From Propionivibrio dicarboxylicus (GTDB lineage: Bacteria > Pseudomonadota > Gammaproteobacteria > Burkholderiales > Rhodocyclaceae), in NCBI GenBank assembly GCA_945902805.1, contig CAMDMZ010000004.1:91154-155153 (forward strand): a DNA stretch of 64,000 nt, in the 5' to 3' direction. Below the pieces are notes generated by a model. The model searched no databases. It saw nothing but the letters and a program-made list of their open reading frames with translations, and was not told the origin of the DNA. Within the stretch, counting starts at the first letter, position 1, and each line of letters begins with the position of its first letter. A program made the translations under genes and the position numbers. Shown in pieces: positions 28,151 through 34,864 of this stretch.

Positions 28151-28245
28151 TCAAAAACCCCACCCGTTGCGGGAGGCAGGTTTCTGGGAGACGGCCCTCG
28201 GAGAGTTGAGGGCTAGGAGTGACGGGTAACCGGCGTCTGACCTCC
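28151..28245. repeat. About 95-bp structured repeat, copy A
   Basis: It shares a colinear order of motifs with 28801-28895: an A-run followed by an imperfect CCCACCC/GGGAGG hairpin, then CCCTCGGAGA, GAGGGCTAGG, GGTAACCGG and TCTGACCTCC. I estimate by eye about two-thirds identity to copy B. It sits between the REP-like element and the ccdAB remnant. Confidence 0.55.
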
Positions 28246-28312
28246 AAAACTTGAATATTTGTAACTACCCAGGTCAGGCAATTGCATTTAACTTGCTGTT
28301 TTAGCGAGACTA

Positions 28313-28408
28313 CCGTTCGCGATGAGCTTGTCGAACTGCCGGTTTCGGAGCGATTCGGACCTTCGACAAGGCTCTCTTTAACGAAGTCGAAGGGCTCAGG
28401 CCGAACGG
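28313..28408. repeat. REP-like imperfect palindrome
   Basis: CCGTTCGCGATGAGCTTGTC (28313-28332) is mirrored by CGAAGGGCTCAGGCCGAACGG (28388-28408, minus one base). A second CTTCGACAAGGCTC motif lies between the arms. Elements with this CTTCGACAAGCTCAG core are widespread intergenic repeats in proteobacteria. The 117-codon frame spanning it on the minus strand is not considered a gene. Confidence 0.6.
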
Positions 28409-28462
28409 GTTTATCGTTATTTTTCAATGGGTAAGGCTACGCGGGTAGTTACGAATACTTTT

Positions 28463-28714
28463 TCAAAGAAACCGTTTTGCAAAGTTGGCAACCGCCAAGG
28501 CGATCAGAATGCCCATCATCCAAGATAACTTGTCAATCTTTGCGTCCAACCGCACCTCCAGAGTCTCAAGTTTCGCGTCGAAATGATCTCGAGTTACCAA
28601 TGTTTCTTGGGCATCAGCCATCACACGGACAACTGCCTCAGCCTGCCGCTCGTCGAATCCAGCGTCGCGCAACTTTCGCGTAAAACTTAAGGTATCAAAG
28701 GAAATTGTGCTCAT
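28463..28714 (-). CDS. Small coiled-coil membrane protein (DUF1640-like)
   Basis: 83 residues. The start MSTISFDTLSFTRKLRDAGF, then DERQAEAVVRVM, a heptad-rich segment (FDAKLETLEVRLDAKIDKL) and a single C-terminal transmembrane helix (MMGILIALAVANFA) match the DUF1640/CCDC90-like layout. The function of the bacterial proteins is not known. It lies in the accessory region between two copies of a structured repeat, with its own orientation. Confidence 0.7.
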   Translation of the reverse strand: MSTISFDTLSFTRKLRDAGFDERQAEAVVRVMADAQETLVTRDHFDAKLETLEVRLDAKIDKLSWMMGILIALAVANFAKRFL

Positions 28715-28757
28715 TGTTCAGTTTGTTCAGGAGAACGTATTCGGCGAAGCATAGCGG

Positions 28758-28781
28758 AAAGTCGGCGCTGGCGAGACGGCG
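28758..28781 (+). repeat. Dispersed 24-bp tag, between DUF1640 and PEP-CTERM genes
   Basis: One difference from the consensus (GGCGAGAC for GGCGGGAC). It is intergenic and lies 20 bp before structured repeat copy B. Confidence 0.7.
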
Positions 28782-28798
28782 CTTTTGGGGTTCGTACA

Positions 28799-28830
28799 TT
28801 AAAAAACCCGCCCCTTTGTGGAGGCGGGTT
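28799..28830 (-). terminator. Rho-independent terminator of the PEP-CTERM gene
   Basis: AACCCGCC (28805-28812) pairs with GGCGGGTT (28823-28830) around a 10-nt loop. On the minus strand the hairpin is followed by a run of six T, 79 bp after the stop of the PEP-CTERM gene. A shorter T-run on the other side might let it work in both directions. Confidence 0.75.
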
Positions 28831-28895
28831 TTGCGGAGGTTACCCTCGGAGAATCGAGAGCTAGGGGGGTGGCAGGAAACCGTTGACTGCCCCCT
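28801..28895. repeat. About 95-bp structured repeat, copy B
   Basis: Counterpart of the element at 28151-28245, with the same motif order (CCCTCGGAGA, GAGAGCTAGG, GGAAACCG, TTGACTGCCCC). It forms the 3' untranslated region of the PEP-CTERM gene and includes its terminator hairpin. Conservation of the non-hairpin part suggests more than a simple terminator. Confidence 0.55.
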
Positions 28896-28908
28896 TTTGT
28901 TTCGATTT

Positions 28909-29721
28909 TCAGACAGGCAGTTTGCGGCGACGCAGACCAGCCAGACCCATCAAGCCGAGACCAACAAGAGCCATTGAAGCGGGCTCGGGTACGGCCTTCA
29001 CTGTTTTGATGTTCATGTCCAGAGAAACTGTTCCACCATCGAAATCATTTGTCAGCATCAACTCAATGGCGTTGACATGTGAGAAATCAACCGCCCCATC
29101 ATCCCCCCACGCGATAGTGAAAGGTAACCCACCTTCCGTATGATCGCCTGCAGCTAACTGGAACCAGTCGAACAGCCAGCTGGTGGTGTAGTTATCGACA
29201 CCAAACAGAGCTCCGCTGGTTAATGTTGAATACTTGGTGGCGCTGGTATATACACCGATTGTGTAGGAGAAGCCAACGTCAGCGTGGCCGACTGTTGCTT
29301 CAAACTGGTTCTTGCCACTCAAATCGAGATTGCCGAGACCCATGCCAAGGTTAGCGGAGTTATCCCCACCGTCCCACTGCACAATGCCTGTTCCCTTAAC
29401 GCCATCATCATTACTGAAGGAAAGTCCGCCAGTGCTGAGTACTTTGAGTTTTGTACCATACTCATCAACCACACTGGATCCGCTGGCAGTGCTCACGATC
29501 AAATCGCGATAGCCACCGAGGATCGTGATAGGAGCGACGGTATCTTGAAATTCACTAAAAACACCTAGCGAGTCGTTTGCGTAATCAGTAACACCCTGGG
29601 CTGTCGTGCTATCAAATAAATCGATATTAATATCGTAAATACTAGCATTGGCGTTTGCCGCAAATCCGAGGCTTGCCGCAACCGCTACACTGGTCATCAG
29701 TTTTTTCATATTGGCTTTCAT
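28909..29721 (-). CDS. PEP-CTERM protein, probable exosortase A substrate
   Basis: 270 residues from ATG 29721 with AGGAG upstream; an upstream in-frame ATG at 29820 would bury the signal peptide. The N-terminal signal ends near FAANANA. The central 200 residues are a secreted beta-rich domain of unknown function with Gly, Asn, Asp and Thr abundance. The C-terminus is a textbook sorting signal: VPEPASMALVGLGLMGLAGL followed by RRRK (PEP motif, membrane helix, basic cluster). It should be cut by XrtA encoded at 11330-12895. It lies in the accessory island, not in the XrtA operon, has its own terminator, and is flanked by copies of the dispersed tag. Confidence 0.9.
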   Translation of the reverse strand: MKANMKKLMTSVAVAASLGFAANANASIYDINIDLFDSTTAQGVTDYANDSLGVFSEFQDTVAPITILGGYRDLIVSTASGSSVVDEYGTKLKVLSTGGLSFSNDDGVKGTGIVQWDGGDNSANLGMGLGNLDLSGKNQFEATVGHADVGFSYTIGVYTSATKYSTLTSGALFGVDNYTTSWLFDWFQLAAGDHTEGGLPFTIAWGDDGAVDFSHVNAIELMLTNDFDGGTVSLDMNIKTVKAVPEPASMALVGLGLMGLAGLRRRKLPV

Positions 29722-29917
29722 GTTTATCTCCTGGTTCTGAACGATTGGCAAGGGCAGACTTGCTTTGTGACTGACCTCTGGCTCTACTAAAGCAATCGGT
29801 ATGCCATGATTAATATTCAATTGAAAAACAATGACCTATGAAAATGACAGACCGGAAGAATCAGTTGGGTGTAAAAAAAACCGACAGAATAATATGGGTC
29901 AGACCACGGGTACCGTA

Positions 29918-29941
29918 AAAGTCGGCGCTGGCGGGACAGTG
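29918..29941 (+). repeat. Dispersed 24-bp tag, upstream of PEP-CTERM gene
   Basis: Differs from the consensus only in the last positions (GGGACAGTG). It lies between the PEP-CTERM gene and the decayed CopG/ParE pair. Confidence 0.7.
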
Positions 29942-30052
29942 GTTATTCCGCCACTGGCGGCCACTGCTTGGCGGTATGCGCCAAGGCGAGCATTCAAACG
30001 ATGTCCTGCTCGATCTCTTAAACTAGGACTAGGCAGTAACTCTTGTGCGCGA

Positions 30053-30196
30053 CTACTTCACGGGTGCCGGGGATGCGGCCGGCACGCCATACTTCGGACG
30101 ATCGGCGAGCCGGGCGGCGGCCTGATTCGCCAAGGCGAGAAATTCATATTAACGCGCCAGATTAGAAAGCGCTTTGCTGGTCAACTTCAGCTCCAT
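30053..30196 (-). pseudogene. ParE/RelE-type toxin remnant
   Basis: From ATG 30196 the minus strand reads MELKLTSKALSNLAR, then TAA, then YEFLALANQAAARLADRP in the same frame. This matches the start of ParE/RelE toxins of the MEL(K/R)WTSKALSDLARLYEFL type. The remainder of the toxin is absent, so both a nonsense codon and a truncation are present. The start overlaps the antitoxin stop by 1 bp, the usual coupling in such pairs. Confidence 0.65.
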
Positions 30197-30455
30197 CAAC
30201 GGGGCAATGGCAACGGCCCTGCGGTAGCGAGACTATCGGCCGATGCTTGGACGGCCTGTTGATCGATCAACAGGCCGGCATCGACATCTGCCAGCGCCTC
30301 ACGGGTCAAACAACTGCGCTCGTCCTCTTGGTCGATCCAGGTTGACTGACGACCCAACCCCGCGAGCGTTCAAGCTTCGTGGCAATTTGATCAACCCGTT
30401 CCGCAAGCAGCAGCCGAACATGGGCTGTGAGAACTTTGGTTCCGGCTTGTACCAT
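30196..30455 (-). pseudogene. CopG/ribbon-helix-helix antitoxin gene with frameshift
   Basis: ATG 30455 begins MVQAGTKVLTAHVRLLLAER and VDQIATKLERSRGWVVSQ, a ribbon-helix-helix domain. The frame is lost near 30345 and resumes one frame over as WIDQEDERSCLTREALADVD, then LLIDQQAVQASADSLATAG, ending PLPLPR. The continuous similarity across both frames identifies a single indel in an antitoxin of the CopG/ParD-like group paired with the toxin remnant downstream. Confidence 0.65.
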
Positions 30456-30545
30456 GGCGATCCCGATAAGTGTAATCAAACTTAGTCATAGTGATTGATG
30501 GTGATGAGCGCAAGTACGAATCTGTCCCTTGTTAGCGCGCAATAG

Positions 30546-32138
30546 TCATCTTTCCTCACTCCATTCCCCACACAACGTCTTGCGATCGATCTTTCCATTC
30601 GGATTTCTTGGCAGGGGACCGTGTCGCACGTCGATCCCCGCCGGCACCATATACGCTGGCATGCGAGCCCGACACTCCGCCAGCAGCACGGCCGCATCCA
30701 ATGTTCCCCCCGGTGGCGGCGTCGCAATCACCTGAATCACCTGCCCCAGTGTCGCATGGTCCACCCCGAACGCCACACACTCGCCCACCAACTTCGTCTC
30801 ATACAGAATCTCCTCCACCTCCGTCGGACTCACCCGATAGCCCGAGGTCTTCATCATCTCATCGCGGCGTCCCACGAAATAGAGGAATCCTTCTTCGTCC
30901 ATCCGCACCGTATCACCCGAGAACACCGCCAACTCAGGCAACACCAGCCCCGCCTCACGACCCGGCGCATGCACCGGCAAGGGCTTGTAGCGCTCCGCCG
31001 TCTTCTCCGCATCATTCCAATAGCCCATGCCCACCAGCGCCCCCCGATGCACCAGCTCCCCCGCCTCGTTCGCCGCACACGGCGTACCGTCGTCACGTAA
31101 CACCAGAATCTCCGCATTCGGGATCGCCTTGCCAATCGAATCGGGCCGCCGCTCCACCTCATCCGGGGGCAAGTAGGTCGAACGGAACGCCTCCGTCAGC
31201 CCGTACATCAGGAACGGCTGCGTCTTGGGCAGGCGCGCACGTAAGGCCGCCAGCGTCTCGCGCGGCATGCGCCCGCCGGTATTGGCGAAATAGCGCAAAT
31301 GGTCGGTAATGCCCGCCGGCCACTCCAGTTGCGATAGCTGAATATAGAGTGGCGGCACCGCCGTCAAACCCGTCACCTTCTCGCGCTCCAGCGCCTTCAA
31401 CACATCGCGCGGCAACAAGTAATTGAGCAACACCACCCGTGCCCCAGCATGAAACGCCGTGGTCAGCTGGCTGAAGCCGGCATCAAATGAGAGCGGTAGT
31501 GCCGCCAGCAAGGTGTCCCCCGGCCGGTTCTCCAGATAGGAGGCCACACTCTTCGCCCCCGCCACCATGTTGCGATGTGACAGCACCACGCCCTTGGGTT
31601 TGCCGGTACTGCCCGAGGTATAGAGAATCGCCAGCATATCGGTATCGATCACCCGATGGCCGGTACGCACGGGAGCCGCCAGCAGCTCGCTCCAGCGGCT
31701 GATGCTCAGCCCCGCCACCGCAGGTAGCGGCGGGTCAGAATCCAGCACTACTACCTGACGCAGATCATGGCAGGCGGACAGCACCGGCGCGAGCAAAGCC
31801 AGGCGTTCTGGTGAGGTCACCAGCACGCGCACATTGCAGTCGCGCAGGATGTAGGACACCTGCTCGGGTTTCAGCAAGGGATTGAGCGGCACAAACACAC
31901 CACCCGCCGCCGGCGCACCAAAGCTGGCAATCACCGTCTCGAAACGCTTTTCCAGATAGATCGCCACCCGTTCGCCGCGTTGCAGGCCGAGATCCATCAA
32001 GCCGTTGGCAAAGCGGGTCACGGCGTCGTGCAACTCGCCATAGCGCAGTGACTGTTGTTGGTAGGTCAGGGCGACGGCATGGGGGTCGCGTTGCGCCGAG
32101 AGCGCAATCAGTTCGGGGAGCAGCGTGGCATATTGCAT
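30546..32138 (-). CDS. Acyl-CoA ligase (AMP-forming), XrtA associated (TIGR03098-like)
   Basis: 530 residues from ATG 32138 (MQYATLLPELIALSAQRDPH). The AMP-binding signature is ILYTSGSTGKPKGVVLSHRN, followed by YGLTEAFRSTYLPPDE and the C-terminal GRRDEMMKTSGYRVSPTEVE with the hinge and catalytic Lys region (NPNGKIDRKTL). The enzyme activates a carboxylic acid as acyl-adenylate, probably loading the acyl carrier protein encoded divergently at 32246. In XrtA loci this ligase, ACP and two hydrolases travel together; the acid is unknown. Confidence 0.88.
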   Translation of the reverse strand: MQYATLLPELIALSAQRDPHAVALTYQQQSLRYGELHDAVTRFANGLMDLGLQRGERVAIYLEKRFETVIASFGAPAAGGVFVPLNPLLKPEQVSYILRDCNVRVLVTSPERLALLAPVLSACHDLRQVVVLDSDPPLPAVAGLSISRWSELLAAPVRTGHRVIDTDMLAILYTSGSTGKPKGVVLSHRNMVAGAKSVASYLENRPGDTLLAALPLSFDAGFSQLTTAFHAGARVVLLNYLLPRDVLKALEREKVTGLTAVPPLYIQLSQLEWPAGITDHLRYFANTGGRMPRETLAALRARLPKTQPFLMYGLTEAFRSTYLPPDEVERRPDSIGKAIPNAEILVLRDDGTPCAANEAGELVHRGALVGMGYWNDAEKTAERYKPLPVHAPGREAGLVLPELAVFSGDTVRMDEEGFLYFVGRRDEMMKTSGYRVSPTEVEEILYETKLVGECVAFGVDHATLGQVIQVIATPPPGGTLDAAVLLAECRARMPAYMVPAGIDVRHGPLPRNPNGKIDRKTLCGEWSEER

Positions 32139-32245
32139 AGCGATTTTGGCTCGACGACGATGACGAAGATCAGTATCGCATGCTCTGGCAAAGGGCAATA
32201 ATCCTATAATTCTGTCCATTCCAGCCCACTCAGACGGGAACTCCC

Positions 32246-32497
32246 TTGAACACCCAGCACGAAGTCCTTGCCCTGCTCGATGAGATCCTCAGCCTTAACG
32301 GTCGTGCTGCGGCATTCACCACCCACACGCCGTTGCTCGGGGCGATCCCCGAACTCGACTCAATGGCGGTCGTGGCCTTGATTACCGGCATGGAGGAACG
32401 CTTCGGCATCACCGCCGAGGATGACGAGATCGACGGTGCCATCTTTGCCACGGTCGGCTCACTGGTGGAGTTTGTCGATTCCAAGCTCGCCGGCTGA
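32246..32497 (+). CDS. Acyl carrier protein, XrtA associated
   Basis: 83 residues from a TTG start at 32246. The phosphopantetheine attachment site is the Ser of PELDSMAVVALITGME, and the length and helical pattern are those of an ACP. It is divergent from the acyl-CoA ligase with 107 bp between starts, and begins a plus-strand operon with hydrolases 2 and 1. It presumably carries the acyl group activated by the ligase. The TTG start is chosen because no ATG or GTG lies nearby upstream. Confidence 0.85.
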   Translation: MNTQHEVLALLDEILSLNGRAAAFTTHTPLLGAIPELDSMAVVALITGMEERFGITAEDDEIDGAIFATVGSLVEFVDSKLAG

Positions 32498-32503
32498 GTG
32501 CTC

Positions 32504-33373
32504 ATGAGCCCGCCGGCGCCCGACGCCTTCTTCCTCCGGGTCGCTGACGGACAACGCTTCTGTCTCTATCACGCGCCGGTCACCAGCAAGGTCAACACGG
32601 CGAACGAGACCAACAAGGTCAAAGGGGCGTTGATCTACCTGCATCCCTTTGCCGAAGAGATGAACAAGTCGCGCCGGGTGGCGGGCCAACAAGCGCGCTT
32701 GTTGGCCCGGCACGGCTACGCTGTGCTGCAAATCGATCTGCACGGCTGTGGTGACAGCAGTGGTGACTTTGGCGAGGCGAGCTGGCAAAGCTGGATACAG
32801 GATGTGCTGGCGGCACACGCCTGGTTACGCGAGCGTTGTGATGCGCCGCTGTGGTTGTGGGGCTTGCGCGCGGGATGCCTGCTGGCGGTCGATGCAGCCA
32901 GGCAGCTCAATAGCCAGACCCGCCAGATCAGCCAGGCCAATTTCCTGTTCTGGCAGCCCGTCAGCGCAGGCAAGCAGTTTCTGCAGCAGTTCTTGCGTCT
33001 GAAAGTGGCGGGGGAGATGCTGAGCGGGGACAGCAAGGGCGTGATGGCGGGCTTGAAGCAGTCACTGGCCAGCGGTCAGGCGGTGGAGATTGTCGGCTAC
33101 ACCCTGTCAACGGCCTTAGCCAGTGGGCTGGAGGCGGCGGAACTTAGGCTACCGCCGCAGCCAAGCAAGGCGATCTGGTTCGAGCTGTCGACCCGCGCCG
33201 ATGCCACGCTGGCGCCGGTCTCGGTTCAGCGGATCGAGCAATGGCAGGCGGCCGGCCATCGCGTCCACAGCGCCGTTCTGCCAGCGCCGACGTTTTGGCA
33301 GACCAGTGAAATCGAGGAAGCACCGGCCTTGCTGGATGCGACGTTGGCGGCGCTGGATGCGCAAGCGGTATGA
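32504..33373 (+). CDS. XrtA-associated hydrolase 2 (alpha/beta hydrolase fold)
   Basis: 289 residues from ATG 32504; a GTG two codons earlier directly abuts the ACP stop. The family start FFLRVADGQRFCLYHAP and the oxyanion region YLHPFAEEMNKSRRV are visible. The nucleophile elbow reads LWGLRAGCLLAVD, with Arg where Ser is expected (G-x-S-x-G), so hydrolysis by the classical mechanism is unlikely. It may be an acyl carrier or binding protein in the acylation branch. It is followed 4 bp later by hydrolase 1. Confidence 0.82.
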   Translation: MSPPAPDAFFLRVADGQRFCLYHAPVTSKVNTANETNKVKGALIYLHPFAEEMNKSRRVAGQQARLLARHGYAVLQIDLHGCGDSSGDFGEASWQSWIQDVLAAHAWLRERCDAPLWLWGLRAGCLLAVDAARQLNSQTRQISQANFLFWQPVSAGKQFLQQFLRLKVAGEMLSGDSKGVMAGLKQSLASGQAVEIVGYTLSTALASGLEAAELRLPPQPSKAIWFELSTRADATLAPVSVQRIEQWQAAGHRVHSAVLPAPTFWQTSEIEEAPALLDATLAALDAQAV

Positions 33374-33377
33374 CGCC

Positions 33378-34229
33378 ATGACGGTGACCGAAGAAGCCTT
33401 GGCTTTCCCTTGTGAAGGTGAGCACCTGTTCGGCGTTCTGGCGCGACCGGAATTGCCGGGCGACATCGGTGTTGTCATTGTGGTCGGGGGGCCACAGACG
33501 CGGGTGGGGAGTCACCGCCAGTTTGTTCTGCTGGCGCGCGACCTGGCGGCGGCGGGCTTGCCGACCTTGCGCTTCGATTATCGGGGGATGGGCGACAGCA
33601 GCGGCGCACAACGTGATTTCGAGGTGGTGACGCCGGATATTCGGGCGGCGATCGATACGCTGCAAGGCGCTTGTCCGAGCGCGACACGCGTGGTTCTCTG
33701 GGGTCTGTGCGATGCGGCGGCGGCGGCCTTGCTGTATTGCGATGAGACGCACGATCGGCGTATCACCGGGCTCTGTTTGCTTAATCCCTGGGTGCGCTCC
33801 GAGGCGAGTCTGGCGAAGACGCAAGTGAAACACTACTATGGTCAGCGTCTGTTGCAGAAGGAATTCTGGGTGAAGCTGTTGAGTGGGCGCCTGAATATCC
33901 TGACGTCGATTGGCGAGTTGCTGCGGAAGGTGGGGCAGGCGTCCGGGCCTGTCCGTCGTGGTGAGTCACTTGCGTTTCAGGCGCGCATGGCGCGGGGCTT
34001 GAACACCTTCGCCGGGCGGGTGCTGCTGATTCTGAGCGAGAATGACTACACGGCGAAGGAGTTCCTGGAATTTACGGCCACGGCTGAACGCTGGCAGGGG
34101 GTGCTGGCGCGGCCGGGTCTGACGCGCGTCGATGTGGCGGGCGCGGATCATACGTTTGCGACACGGCAGTGGCGCAAGAATGTCGCGCTCGTCATGCTCG
34201 AATGGCTACGAATGCGCGTTGACGTTTAA
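33378..34229 (+). CDS. XrtA-associated hydrolase 1 (alpha/beta hydrolase fold)
   Basis: 283 residues from ATG 33378. Conserved elements are VVIVVGGPQTRVGSHRQFVL (strand and oxyanion loop), RFDYRGMGDSSGAQ and the nucleophile elbow VLWGLCDAAAAALLY, in which Cys takes the place of Ser. The late His lies in VAGADHTFATRQW. The Cys nucleophile suggests an acyltransferase- or thioesterase-like activity acting with the ACP. It ends 25 bp before the inserted HigBA pair, which separates it from the asparagine-synthetase-like gene it normally adjoins. Confidence 0.82.
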   Translation: MTVTEEALAFPCEGEHLFGVLARPELPGDIGVVIVVGGPQTRVGSHRQFVLLARDLAAAGLPTLRFDYRGMGDSSGAQRDFEVVTPDIRAAIDTLQGACPSATRVVLWGLCDAAAAALLYCDETHDRRITGLCLLNPWVRSEASLAKTQVKHYYGQRLLQKEFWVKLLSGRLNILTSIGELLRKVGQASGPVRRGESLAFQARMARGLNTFAGRVLLILSENDYTAKEFLEFTATAERWQGVLARPGLTRVDVAGADHTFATRQWRKNVALVMLEWLRMRVDV

Positions 34230-34253
34230 CGCGAAGCGTTATACCCTTGCGGC

Positions 34254-34535
34254 ATGGCAATACGCTCTTTCCGGTCCCCTCATACTGAAGCCATCTATGA
34301 GGGCGAGAGTCCCAAGAGGTTCGGGAACAATGAGAACATCGCCCAACGCAAGCTGCAAATGCTCGATGCGGCTGTTGAACTTAGCGACTTGAATTCGCCG
34401 CCCGGCAACCAGTTGGAGGCATTGAGCGGGAATCGTATGGGTCAACATAGCGTCCGAATTAACAATCAGTGGCGTGTTTGCTTCGTTTGGACTGATGCTG
34501 GCCCGGAGGATTTAGAGATCGTGGATTATCACTGA
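34254..34535 (+). CDS. higB: HigB-type RelE-superfamily toxin
   Basis: 93 residues. HigB landmarks are the N-terminal IRSFRSPHTEAIYEG, the central RKLQMLDAAVELSDLNSPPG and the basic strand SVRINNQWRVCFVW ending in LEIVDYH. It is a ribosome-dependent mRNA interferase. It precedes its antitoxin by 10 bp, the inverted gene order characteristic of higBA. The pair sits between two XrtA genes and looks complete. Confidence 0.88.
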   Translation: MAIRSFRSPHTEAIYEGESPKRFGNNENIAQRKLQMLDAAVELSDLNSPPGNQLEALSGNRMGQHSVRINNQWRVCFVWTDAGPEDLEIVDYH

Positions 34536-34545
34536 GGGACAAAAC

Positions 34546-34851
34546 ATGGCAACGAACCAGATGCGACCGATTCACCCGGGTGAGATCCTCCGTGAGGAGT
34601 TTTTGGTCCCACTCAGCATGACCGCAAATGCCTTGGCGATGGAATTGCATGTGCCAGCACCACGAATCAATGATGTGGTACGCGAGCGTCGCGCCGTAAC
34701 GCCCGACACGGCACTGAGGCTTGCTAGATACTTCGGTACCACGGCACAGTTTTGGCTCAACCTGCAAACGTCTTTCGATCTGACACATGCTCGGAGCGAA
34801 TTGGGTAGCAGGATCAATCAGGAAATTCGGCCCTTGCAGAAGGCCGCTTAG
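34546..34851 (+). CDS. higA: HigA-type XRE antitoxin
   Basis: 101 residues starting MATNQMRPIHPGEILREEFL, the conserved HigA N-terminus, with the helix-turn-helix at about 25-60 (SMTANALAMELHVPAPRIND) and the FWLNLQTSFDL segment that contacts the toxin. It should neutralise HigB and repress the operon. The stop lies 13 bp before the GTG of the following synthetase. Confidence 0.88.
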   Translation: MATNQMRPIHPGEILREEFLVPLSMTANALAMELHVPAPRINDVVRERRAVTPDTALRLARYFGTTAQFWLNLQTSFDLTHARSELGSRINQEIRPLQKAA

Positions 34852-34864
34852 AGGCTCGATCACC

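Noticed and set aside
28074..28427. 117-codon open frame on the minus strand
   Set aside because: It spans a REP-like palindrome and a structured repeat, and its composition looks non-coding.
29831..30262. 143-codon open frame on the plus strand
   Set aside because: It includes a dispersed tag and runs antisense to the CopG/ParE remnants, whose homology is clearer.
33271..33296. A ninth, reverse-strand tag-like sequence inside hydrolase 2
   Set aside because: It has an inserted base and several mismatches, and it encodes a family-conserved PAPTFWQT-type segment, so resemblance by chance is likely.
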